Positions 34,220-40,543 of a stretch of DNA of 40,543 nucleotides are shown here, one piece after another. The notes under the pieces are model-generated. The model had not been told where the DNA came from and did not search any database. It saw only the letters and a program-made list of their open reading frames with translations. Both the position numbers and the translations under genes were made by a program. This stretch comes from Chloroflexota bacterium (GTDB lineage Bacteria > Chloroflexota > Anaerolineae > UBA7937 > B3-Chlor), in assembly GCA_030613785.1 (NCBI GenBank), contig JAUWLF010000029.1:1-40543 (forward strand), read 5' to 3'. Each line of letters opens with the position of its first letter. Within the stretch, counting starts at the first letter, position 1.

Positions 34220-35038
34220 ATGGATTCTGTGTGGACCTATATGCAAGACCTGAGGGATGACGCCAAAGAGAAGTTCGATTCCAAGACCACCTACGAGGAC
34301 CGTAACGAAATCCCAGCAGACTTGGACCGGATACCGCTTGAAAAACCCCACTGGCTCAGAATCGAATCTGTGGTCGCTGTGTATGGGGACATGGTAGGGT
34401 CTACGAAACTGAGCGTGGAGCCTGGTCTCCGAGCTACGACGATGGCTAGCGTCTACGAGCTTTTCACTGCTTCGTGGGTTCGCATTCTGAATGAATTCGG
34501 GGCCAAGTACATTGATATTCAAGGAGACGGTGCCTTCGGACTATTCGATGGAGAGGGGGCACGCTATCCGGCGCTGTGTGCAGCGGTGACTTTCAAGACG
34601 TTTTCAAAGAAGTGGATTGAAGCGTGGGTAGAGAAGAAAGCAGGTGACGATGCTCAGATTGCCGCTAGCTTCGGCATGGATGAGTATCCGGTGATGGTGA
34701 AGCGCGTCGGAATGAGAGGCGAGGAGCGTCAGAACGAGGTGTGGGCAGGCAAGCCAATCAATGTGGCAGTCAAACTGGCGGCTCTGGCGGAGGGCAATCA
34801 GCTACTGGCCTCCGAAAGACTCTATGATGCCTTCATATCCGACTTCATCTACATGTCGTGCGGATGCAAAACCGAGGATACAGATACGACCTATGCGGGT
34901 GAGAAGGTAGAGCTCTGGAGTCCATTACCTTTGGAAAGCGAAGAACTGGGGTTCGACACAGCCTATGTGCTGAAAGCCACTTGGTGCCCTACACACGGCG
35001 ATGAGTATTGCGAGGCCATCCTTGCGCTTGCTGACTAG
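34220..35038 (+). CDS. pycC: Pycsar pyrimidine nucleotide cyclase PycC
   Basis: A 272-residue class III nucleotidyl cyclase. Metal-binding aspartates are D57 in VYGDMVGST and D103 in DIQGDGAFGLF. The signature RQNEVWAGKPINVAVKLAAL (170-189) and ALCAAVTFKTF are characteristic of PycC cyclases of Pycsar anti-phage systems rather than ordinary adenylate cyclases. It should make cCMP or cUMP on phage infection; which one cannot be told. GGAGG at 34210-34214 precedes the ATG. The C-terminus carries two Cys (CGC) and a CPTHGDEYC tail that could bind metal. Confidence 0.85.
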   Translation: MDSVWTYMQDLRDDAKEKFDSKTTYEDRNEIPADLDRIPLEKPHWLRIESVVAVYGDMVGSTKLSVEPGLRATTMASVYELFTASWVRILNEFGAKYIDIQGDGAFGLFDGEGARYPALCAAVTFKTFSKKWIEAWVEKKAGDDAQIAASFGMDEYPVMVKRVGMRGEERQNEVWAGKPINVAVKLAALAEGNQLLASERLYDAFISDFIYMSCGCKTEDTDTTYAGEKVELWSPLPLESEELGFDTAYVLKATWCPTHGDEYCEAILALAD

Positions 35039-35548
35039 GTGCGCAGATACTGTGCCATGAGACACGCATGCCAAGTGCGCCGTATTGGCTCTCGTGCTTC
35101 TTGCAAGCCTCGCCACTTCGCCCGAAAGGCTAGGCTGCGTGAGACTGGCTACACCGACCCCGTTGGCAGACAGACTAGTCACGCTTCAACTCGGCTTTGG
35201 CTTTTCACCCCCGCTTCTTCAGCAAGAACTCCGCCTTCTTTGCCACCGGCACCCCTTCGGGGGCCGTCCTCTGCCTGAAGGGCAATCTTGCCGCAGCGTT
35301 CCTCGACCTGGGAGGTCAGTGTACGCTAGAGCGCACACCAAACAACCTCCCGAAGGTTCTGAGACCTTCGGGAGGTTCGGTAGCCCACGATGATTGAAGG
35401 CAAGACACCACTGTTAGGCCGCAGCGTAAGGGCGTGGGCTGCATGCAGGGTTGGGCGCGGCCTGTGAGTCACCAACTCCTATTTTGACTTGACGACTCGT
35501 TGGCATAACCGTCTTTCAACTGCTATGGCTCTGTGCTGGTCATGCGCC
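35039..35548. other. Intergenic region after pycC
   Basis: No gene is supported between pycC and the convergent reverse-strand gene. It contains copy 2 of the hairpin repeat (35308-35380). Weak TTGACT/TTGACG words near 35483 lack a good -10. Confidence 0.4.
35308..35380 (+). repeat. 73-bp palindromic intergenic repeat, copy 2
   Basis: A perfect 14-bp stem, 35344-35357 with 35364-35377, around a 6-base loop TCTGAG. ACCTCCC (35345-35351) can alternatively pair with GGGAGGT at 35310-35316 instead of 35370-35376. There is no T tract, so it is not a simple terminator. It is 88% identical to 27509-27581. Confidence 0.8.
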
Positions 35549-36238
35549 TCAACGTCCCAACTGAGAGCCGAGGCTCCAGAAGTACATATCAGCCAGTTTC
35601 ATTACTGGATAGTCTATGCCGTGCGCTGCAATAGAATCTTGGGCTTCCTTGAAATCGCTCTTGTGCTCGCGGTAGACATCTATCAACCCGCGATAACTGT
35701 TTATGCCGAAACGCGCGGGAAACTTTGGCTTGAACTCTTGCGGCAATTCTTCATTCCAGTAAGTAACCCCATTCATGAAGAATGTGTCGTATGCTGGTAT
35801 ACAGGCAAATGTGCCAAGAAGCACCTTTGTTACGAGCGTATCGGTTGGGCTTACCTGCAACTCGGCATATATCCGTCTTAGCCCTTTGGCTAACTGAATA
35901 ACAAGGCTTACTTCTGGGGCCTCCGTGTTCAGCGTGTCGAAATCTAGCGACCAAAGTTGGCTGTACTTTGCTTCCAAAAGCTCCTGCACTATGGGGGTGT
36001 GTACCCTGTAGTCCTTTTGGAGCAGTTGAGACGAGCCACGATACATTCCCCAACTTGCGAGATAGAACGCTAGATGCAGAGTCGCCGCGTCTATGGTTTC
36101 TAAACTCTTGCAAGATTGAAGCCTTTGGAAGTACGAACAACAATGCTCCCACGAGCGATACCTGTGATACGGATCATCGAGGATTTCATTGTAGAACAGG
36201 AGAATGTTCTCTTTGACGCCAGTTACGATTGATTTCAT
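35549..36238 (-). CDS. Conserved-looking hypothetical protein near Pycsar
   Basis: A 229-residue protein, mostly helical. The stretch LHLAFYLASWGMYRGSSQLLQKDYRVHTPIV (broken here across about residues 54-84) is reminiscent of an uncharacterised group I have seen only as hypotheticals. Other segments are YNEILDDPYHRYRSWEH and TLVTKVLLGTFACIPAYDTFF. The GC content is lower than in housekeeping genes nearby, which suggests transfer. It is convergent with pycC and has no partner of its own. No enzymatic motif is visible. Confidence 0.72.
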   Translation of the reverse strand: MKSIVTGVKENILLFYNEILDDPYHRYRSWEHCCSYFQRLQSCKSLETIDAATLHLAFYLASWGMYRGSSQLLQKDYRVHTPIVQELLEAKYSQLWSLDFDTLNTEAPEVSLVIQLAKGLRRIYAELQVSPTDTLVTKVLLGTFACIPAYDTFFMNGVTYWNEELPQEFKPKFPARFGINSYRGLIDVYREHKSDFKEAQDSIAAHGIDYPVMKLADMYFWSLGSQLGR

Positions 36239-36475
36239 TGTCTCGCCCTGAAATGGATGTTACGATACCTGTGACCAGCGCCCAACATACACTTCTACAG
36301 AACTCCTCTGCATAAGTACCCCTGCCTGGTGATTATGAGCAAAGGTTCTCGAAGCACAAGTAGTTTGCAGATTCCAGAGGTCTTCTGCACAACTGTATCA
36401 CAACTTCGCTCCCTGAGCCAATCCAGGTGTCCGGAGTCTCGCATGACACCACGACCCAAGAAGCTGCTCCACTTC
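36239..36475. other. Upstream region of the hypothetical gene
   Basis: No gene. On the reverse strand TTGGGC, 17 bases and TAACAT lie about 20-50 bases before the ATG at 36238 and could be its promoter. Confidence 0.3.
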
Positions 36476-36600
36476 TCAGGTCTTTTCCTGGTCGAGCAGC
36501 AGTTCGAGTAGGATATTGGTGTCGACGAGATGTACTAGTCGCCCCACCACTCCACTATCTTGTGCTGGAGTTCTATCGAGGTGTACTCGTCTTGACTTCT
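36476..36600 (-). pseudogene. VapBC toxin-antitoxin remnant
   Basis: On the reverse strand a frame from GTG 36550 reads VGRLVHLVDTNILLELLL and DQEKT, then TGA (36478-36476), then EVEQLLGSW in the same frame. This is the N-terminus of a PIN-domain VapC toxin with its first acidic residue (VDTN) and an early stop. An overlapping upstream frame reads DEYTSIELQHKIVEWWGD and ends at TAG 36537-36535, as an antitoxin would. Both are truncated, so the pair is dead. Confidence 0.5.
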
Positions 36601-36626
36601 GACCCCACGCCGGCGGTCGGGGGGCA

Positions 36627-37205
36627 TCAGAGATCGTATGGTTTGTCCACCACCACCCAGGCGTTGATGGCATCGTCCGTGTGCATGGTCACCCGGCCAC
36701 CCTGTGTCTCGAAGATGTGTCGCATATCCTCGGGCCCGTGGAAACGGCTCCTCATCAGCGCCAACCGTTCTCCCATCGCAACGAGCTTCACCGGCCAGTG
36801 TTCGATGTTCGGCTCCTCCACGACCAGCCGCCCCCCGGGCGTCAACACTCGTAGCAACTCGCTGGCTGCCTGCTCCTGGTCGCACAAGTGATGGAAGGCA
36901 TCCACCACCAGGGCCCGGTCGAAGCTGCCATCGGGGAAGGGGAGGCGCTCGGCGTGGGCGCAGACGGGGTATAGACCGTCCTTGCTTCGCGCCTGGCGTA
37001 GCATGGCGGCCGAAAGATCGGTGACGACAATCTCCCCGGTCATATTAGCCAATGCTGTGGATACCCGACCGGTGCCACCACCAACATCCAGCAACCTTCC
37101 GTCGGCTCGCAACTCCAGCAACTCGAGCAGTCGGTCTCGGCTCACCGTGGCGAAGATTCGGTCGTAGAACGGAGCGAACAGGGCGAAATGGTCAAGGAGT
37201 CTCAT
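36627..37205 (-). CDS. Class I SAM-dependent methyltransferase
   Basis: A 192-residue UbiE/Methyltransf_11-like protein. Motif I is LLDVGGGTGRVS (38-49), the acidic end of strand 2 is VVTDLSAAM, and ERLPFPDGSFDRALVVDAFHH is motif II. Proteins of this type methylate small molecules or lipids; the substrate is unknown. It is the last gene of the reverse-strand ABC transporter operon, 16 bases after the permease gene, so it may act on the transported compound. Confidence 0.87.
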   Translation of the reverse strand: MRLLDHFALFAPFYDRIFATVSRDRLLELLELRADGRLLDVGGGTGRVSTALANMTGEIVVTDLSAAMLRQARSKDGLYPVCAHAERLPFPDGSFDRALVVDAFHHLCDQEQAASELLRVLTPGGRLVVEEPNIEHWPVKLVAMGERLALMRSRFHGPEDMRHIFETQGGRVTMHTDDAINAWVVVDKPYDL

Positions 37206-37221
37206 GCGGTATGCGCTCCTC

Positions 37222-37989
37222 TCAGTACCCCAGCCTTCGGCTTCGTTGGTGCATCTTGATCGATGGGATCAGGAACAGGACGCCCGTCACCAGTAGCACA
37301 GCCAGATCCAGCCACGGGCTGAGCAGACCCATCCCCAGCATGGCGTGATTCATCAGGTCCTGCGCATAGGTCAGCGGCGAGAGGTACGCCACGGCCTGCG
37401 CCGCGGGCGACATCTCCGTCAGGGGGATGAAGACGCCGCTGACGAAAAGCAGTCCCCACCGCAGCAGCGTGCTGGGCATCATCACGTCGCCCGGGTTGCG
37501 GGTGGGGACGGAGCCGAAGATCAACCCCAGGGCCGAAAAGGAGAAAGACCCCAGAAGAATGCCGGCGATCAGTAGCCAAGGTTGGGCGATGGTCGCCCCG
37601 AAGGCCACCACGCCGGCGGCTAATGCAAAGGCCGACACACCAATGGCGAAGAACGCCCCCACTGCCGTCTTGCCCAGGAGCAGGGTCAGCAGCGACATCG
37701 GCGCGGCCAGCAGCCGGTCGTAGGTGCCCAGGCGCCTCTCCAAGGGGATAATGAAGGGCCCGGCGGCCGCCGCAGTGAAGAAGGTGGTCAAGGCCAGCAA
37801 TCGGGCGATGCCCTGCTCGGCCGGCATCTCCCGTCGCACCGAGAAGGAGAAGAACATGAAGAAGGGCATCAGGAAACCGAACATGATCATGCCTGGACGG
37901 AGATAGTAGATTTTCATGTCCTTGACAGTTATGGCCCAGGCCAGGGCCAGTTCGTCTCGAATGCGCTCCAGCAGTTCCATGTTCATCAT
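37222..37989 (-). CDS. ABC-2 type transporter permease
   Basis: A 255-residue membrane protein with about six transmembrane helices (MIMFGFLMPFFMFFSF, LLALTTFFTAAAAGPFIIPL, AVGAFFAIGVSAFALAAGV and so on) and the conserved LTYAQDLMNHAM segment of ABC2_membrane proteins. The ATG overlaps the stop of the ATPase gene in an ATGA arrangement. With the ATPase it forms an exporter of the NatAB or drug-export type. Confidence 0.9.
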   Translation of the reverse strand: MMNMELLERIRDELALAWAITVKDMKIYYLRPGMIMFGFLMPFFMFFSFSVRREMPAEQGIARLLALTTFFTAAAAGPFIIPLERRLGTYDRLLAAPMSLLTLLLGKTAVGAFFAIGVSAFALAAGVVAFGATIAQPWLLIAGILLGSFSFSALGLIFGSVPTRNPGDVMMPSTLLRWGLLFVSGVFIPLTEMSPAAQAVAYLSPLTYAQDLMNHAMLGMGLLSPWLDLAVLLVTGVLFLIPSIKMHQRSRRLGY

Positions 37990-38990
37990 CGCCCTCCCAT
38001 TTTTCTCATTCTTTGTTTCCGCCGCTGGTCGTTAGCCTGCGCCTCGTGACGCACCGTGCCGACTTTCTGGCCAGTGATTCCTAGGAAGACATCTTCCAGG
38101 CTGGGACCCAACGTGCTCAGGCTGACAACCCGCAGCCGATGCGATTGGGCGTAGTCCATCACGCGGGGCAGCAATGCCGACGGATCCTCAGTGTACAGGC
38201 GCCACTTATCGCCCATCTTGACCACTGTGGTCGCGCCCGGCAGCGCCCCTAGCGCCTGGCCGTGGGTCTGCCCGTCCGGCTCCAGCGCCACCTCCACCGA
38301 TTGCACTTGCTGGAAGGCTTGTTTCAGTTGCTCCGGGGTGTCAATGGCCGCGATCCGGCCATGGTTGATGATAGCCACCCGGTCACACAACTGGTTAGCC
38401 TCCTCGATCTGATGGGTGCTTAAGAAGATGGTAGTGCCTTCGGCGTTCAGTTGCCGCACCAGGTCCCGGATGGCCCGGGCGCTCTGCGCATCCAGTCCCG
38501 GCGTCGGCTCGTCGAGGAAGAGGAGCGCTGGCTTGTGGATGATGGCCATGGCGATGCTCAGGCGCCGCCGCATCCCCTTGGAGAATTCCTCCAGTTTCAC
38601 GTCCCTCTTTTCCCACAGTCCAAAGGCCTCCAGCAACTGCCTCCCCCGCTCGGTCCGTTGCGCCTGGGGCACCCGGTATAGTTTAGCGGTGAACATGAGG
38701 TTGTCCCAGGCGGTGAGTTCAGTGTAGACGTTGGATTCCTCAGGCACCAGCCCCATCTGCCGCTTGACCGGGTAGGCATCACGGGCCAGGTCGTGTCCGT
38801 TGATGACTATACGGCCCTCGGTCGGTTCCAGCAGCGTGGTCAGCATCCGTTGGGTGGTTGTCTTGCCCGCCCCGTTGGGCCCCAGGAAGCCAAAGACCTC
38901 GCCCTGGCGCACTTCAAAGGCGATGTGATCCACCGCCAGCACGTCACCAAAGTATTTGGTCAAGTTATTCACTTCGATAGCGTTGTTCAT
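37986..38990 (-). CDS. ABC-2 type transporter ATPase
   Basis: A 334-residue ATPase. Walker A is GPNGAGKTT (37-45), the signature is FSKGM (136-140) in place of LSGGQ, Walker B is LLFLDEPTPGLD (157-168) and the H-loop is at 193. The final 110 residues form the C-terminal accessory domain of NatA/CcmA-like proteins. It overlaps the deacetylase stop (ATGA) upstream and the permease start downstream. Confidence 0.93.
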   Translation of the reverse strand: MNNAIEVNNLTKYFGDVLAVDHIAFEVRQGEVFGFLGPNGAGKTTTQRMLTTLLEPTEGRIVINGHDLARDAYPVKRQMGLVPEESNVYTELTAWDNLMFTAKLYRVPQAQRTERGRQLLEAFGLWEKRDVKLEEFSKGMRRRLSIAMAIIHKPALLFLDEPTPGLDAQSARAIRDLVRQLNAEGTTIFLSTHQIEEANQLCDRVAIINHGRIAAIDTPEQLKQAFQQVQSVEVALEPDGQTHGQALGALPGATTVVKMGDKWRLYTEDPSALLPRVMDYAQSHRLRVVSLSTLGPSLEDVFLGITGQKVGTVRHEAQANDQRRKQRMRKMGGR

Positions 38991-39797
38991 AGGTTGTTTC
39001 CCTCCAGTCCCTCAAAAAAGTTACCTTCCGGCAGGGCAAGGAGACCCCGCCCTGAGCCTGCCGAAGAGTCCGGTCGGTCCATTGCCAGTCGAAAGTGCTC
39101 CGTCCTCAGGAACAGGCGCTGCTTCTCCTCTGGCGCATCCAGGATGGGGGATCCGCCCAACTGGGTGCGGTGGCAGCGGATAGCGGCGAGCTTGGCCTCC
39201 CACACGGCTGACACGTTCACCGCCAACGTTACCGCCTCGTCGGGCACGGTGTGCAGTTGGATCATCTCCAGCGCCTCGACCACGCTGCGGGGTACGACGA
39301 TGTGATACAGCCTGGCTGCCGCACGGGGCGATAAGCCCTCAGCCTGGTGCTCGGGGTAGGCAGCGGGGTCAGCCGCCTGTTGGAAAGCCTCGCCCGCCCA
39401 CCGGCTGACGGCCACGTGGTCGGGGTGGCCGGAGACGCCATCGGGCGGCCAGGTGAGCAACACCTGAGGCCGTAGCTCTCGTACGACCCGCACTACTTGC
39501 TTGATGGCCTGGTTCTCGTCCACCTTGGATAGGCTTCCATCCCGATAGTTCATGAAGCGGGGGGGCTCGATCCCTAAGGCGCGGCAGGCACACTGCAACT
39601 CGGCCTGGCGAACCTGGCGCGCTTGCTCGAGGGGCAGGCCAGGAACCCCCCCCCTCGCCTTGGGTGGCGCACAGTACCCAAACTTGGACCCCCTTTCGGG
39701 CTAGCTGGGCCAGCGTGCCCCCGGCGCGGTACGATTCGTCGTCACGGTGAGCGAAGACGGCTAGCAACCTCAAGTCAGCCATTGAGATGTCACTCAT
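38987..39797 (-). pseudogene. PIG-L family deacetylase, frameshifted at a C9 tract
   Basis: The first frame from ATG 39797 reads [11 protein letters not shown] (zinc motif, H17, D19 and D20 by codon count) and CATQGEGG. The second frame resumes with [14 protein letters not shown], then MNYRDGSL and [12 protein letters not shown] (further metal ligands) down to 38987. The switch lies in nine C residues at 39646-39654 (G on the coding strand). Eight would restore a 269-residue LmbE/PIG-L enzyme, which removes an N-acetyl group from a sugar amide. Both halves are otherwise intact, so a sequencing error, phase variation or a recent mutation are all possible. Confidence 0.82.
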
Positions 39798-40245
39798 AGC
39801 GCAGCACCTCGATGGGACTCAAGCCTCCCGCCCGGTTGGCGGGATAGATGCCGAAGAACAGCCCGACGGTGAGCGAAAAGCCCACGGCCAGCAGCACCGG
39901 CGTGGGCGAGACCACCGCCCGCATCACCCCCGCCGTGTCCACCAGTTTGGCAATGCCCACCCCCAGCAAGATGCCGATCAGCCCGCCCAGCAATGGCGCT
40001 AGGTACCCACGCCCAGGGGACGGATCACGGATCAGCTCCCAGGGGATATTCAGGAACTCCGTATCCTCCGAGCTGACGCACAGCTTGCACTGTTCCAGCC
40101 CTGCCCGCACCGCCTCGTGGTAGAACGCGCGGGGGTCTGGATCCGCGTCAGCCTTGGGGAATACCTGGGCAAAGAGCGACTCGCCCAGCCACGGCACGCC
40201 GGAGTCCTTCATTGCGGGACAGGGCTTGAGGTCGGCCATCATCAT
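39790..40245 (-). CDS. Chimeric ORF: HsdS start, CHAT-like segment, MacB-type permease tail
   Basis: A 151-residue open frame. Residues about 1-20 ([20 protein letters not shown]) match the first residues of type I restriction specificity subunits (HsdS). Residues about 21-77 (ALFAQ-like [13 protein letters not shown] to [12 protein letters not shown]) resemble the region before CHAT peptidase domains. The rest ([46 protein letters not shown]) is the last two helices of a MacB/FtsX-type permease. It probably arose by deletions joining three genes and may have no function. It starts at the stop of the RAYT gene and overlaps the PIG-L start by 8 bases. Confidence 0.65.
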   Translation of the reverse strand: MMMADLKPCPAMKDSGVPWLGESLFAQVFPKADADPDPRAFYHEAVRAGLEQCKLCVSSEDTEFLNIPWELIRDPSPGRGYLAPLLGGLIGILLGVGIAKLVDTAGVMRAVVSPTPVLLAVGFSLTVGLFFGIYPANRAGGLSPIEVLRYE

Positions 40246-40543
40246 CGTTGTGCCTCCCCTTGTTCCGTACCGGCGTCGTTCGTTGCAGCGGGTTTGAAAC
40301 CCTCTGGATTTTCGGCATCCTCCATCCATCCCGCCGGATTATGCACGATGTACCGGCGAATGCCGTTGAGGTCGGTGTCATCCCGGATGATGTGTTCATA
40401 ATAATTGCGCTGCCATAATCTCCCAGGGAACGGCGGCCATCCCCGTTTCTTGACCCCATCCATGTACCGTTTGGTGGTCAGGGATTTGAAACGATGCACC
40501 ACATCCGCCAACGACATCGTAGGGGCAACCCCCTGTGGTTGCC
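40242..40543 (-). CDS. REP-associated tyrosine transposase (RAYT), C-terminal part
   Basis: A partial HUH/Y1 transposase of the IS200-like RAYT family that enters from the right window edge. The frame reads PQGVAPTMSLADVVHRFKS, then LWQRNYYEHIIRDD and IRRYIVHNPAGW. The Tyr of RRYIVHNP is in the catalytic position. RAYTs move or maintain REP palindromes. The internal ATG at 40517 is not the true start, because the frame continues upstream. It is followed immediately by the chimeric ORF; RAYT genes are often seen inside type I restriction loci, which fits the HsdS fragment. Confidence 0.82.
   Translation of the reverse strand, partial: QPQGVAPTMSLADVVHRFKSLTTKRYMDGVKKRGWPPFPGRLWQRNYYEHIIRDDTDLNGIRRYIVHNPAGWMEDAENPEGFKPAATNDAGTEQGEAQR
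40524..40543. repeat. REP-like palindrome inside the RAYT gene
   Basis: GGCAACC (40524-40530) and GGTTGCC (40537-40543) form a perfect 7-bp stem with a 6-base loop at the edge of the window. It lies within coding sequence for PQGVAPT. Similar GTAGGGGCAACC-type palindromes are widespread dispersed repeats in environmental genomes. Confidence 0.45.

Noticed and set aside
36191-36206. Further SOS box at GAAC...GTTC near 36191
   Set aside because: The half sites are separated by 8 bases rather than 4, so it does not fit the LexA boxes at 26781 and 30019.
1-40543. CRISPR array
   Set aside because: No run of regularly spaced short direct repeats with unique spacers; the only regular repeats are the coding repeats within secA.
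1-40543. tRNA, rRNA, tmRNA, RNase P or SRP RNA genes
   Set aside because: I looked for TTCGAAT-type arms and the conserved cores of these RNAs in the gaps and found none; matches inside genes were coincidental.

Overview
The window looks like a chromosomal segment of an uncultured bacterium, most likely a member of Chloroflexota (Anaerolineae-like). No rRNA or tRNA is present to settle this. The reasons are the protein flavour (SecA core, CpXC protein, VIT-vWA protein, vorDBAC cluster), the GAAC-N4-GTTC type LexA box, sigma70-like promoters with strong Shine-Dalgarno sites, and moderately high GC. It mixes housekeeping blocks with accessory DNA that is rich in decayed insertion sequences, toxin-antitoxin genes and defence genes.

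Layout. Positions 1-139 are the end of an IS3-family element (start of orfA, reverse strand). 179-6995 carries a VIT/vWA protein behind a near-consensus promoter and a long leader, an asparagine synthetase A / AsnRS-like enzyme, a four-helix membrane protein and an M3B oligoendopeptidase. 7053-8279 holds a reverse-strand hicBA pair, divergent from a coiled-coil plus HARE-HTH-like protein. A broken DDE transposase follows, then a lipoprotein and a small membrane protein.

11037-17524 is the centrepiece: a promoter, a 36-codon leader ORF, a terminator-like hairpin and then a 2055-residue SecA. The canonical SecA core is interrupted in its helical wing/scaffold region by about 1250 residues, about 740 of which are tandem 63-residue helical repeats. 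Downstream lie a P-loop ATPase and a four-subunit 2-oxoacid:ferredoxin oxidoreductase (vorD, vorB, vorA, vorC), then an MBL-fold hydrolase.

21990-23387 is an IS256 relic, an IS3 orfB relic and an MNT-HEPN toxin-antitoxin pair whose upstream region is the IS3 end. A CpXC-type zinc protein with four helical repeats follows. A phytoene/squalene synthase on the reverse strand is preceded by only the last ~55 codons of a CrtI desaturase.

26773-27471 is lexA with an SOS box inside its own perfect promoter. 27956-29564 is a BglII-like restriction-modification pair. At 30011 a second perfect promoter carries two LexA boxes and drives two small genes of unknown function, which I regard as a likely undescribed SOS operon.

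31436-35038 is an accessory block: an anchored exported protein, a zinc-ribbon gene with one in-frame TGA, a one-helix membrane protein, and a Pycsar anti-phage pair (PycTM effector, then PycC pyrimidine cyclase). A 73-bp hairpin repeat occurs twice (27509 and 35308). The last 4 kb, all on the reverse strand, are a translationally coupled operon. In order of transcription it reads: a RAYT transposase (runs off the window), a three-part chimeric ORF (HsdS start + CHAT-like piece + MacB-type permease tail), a PIG-L deacetylase frameshifted at a C9 tract, an ABC-2 ATPase and permease, and a methyltransferase. A VapBC relic lies just past its end.
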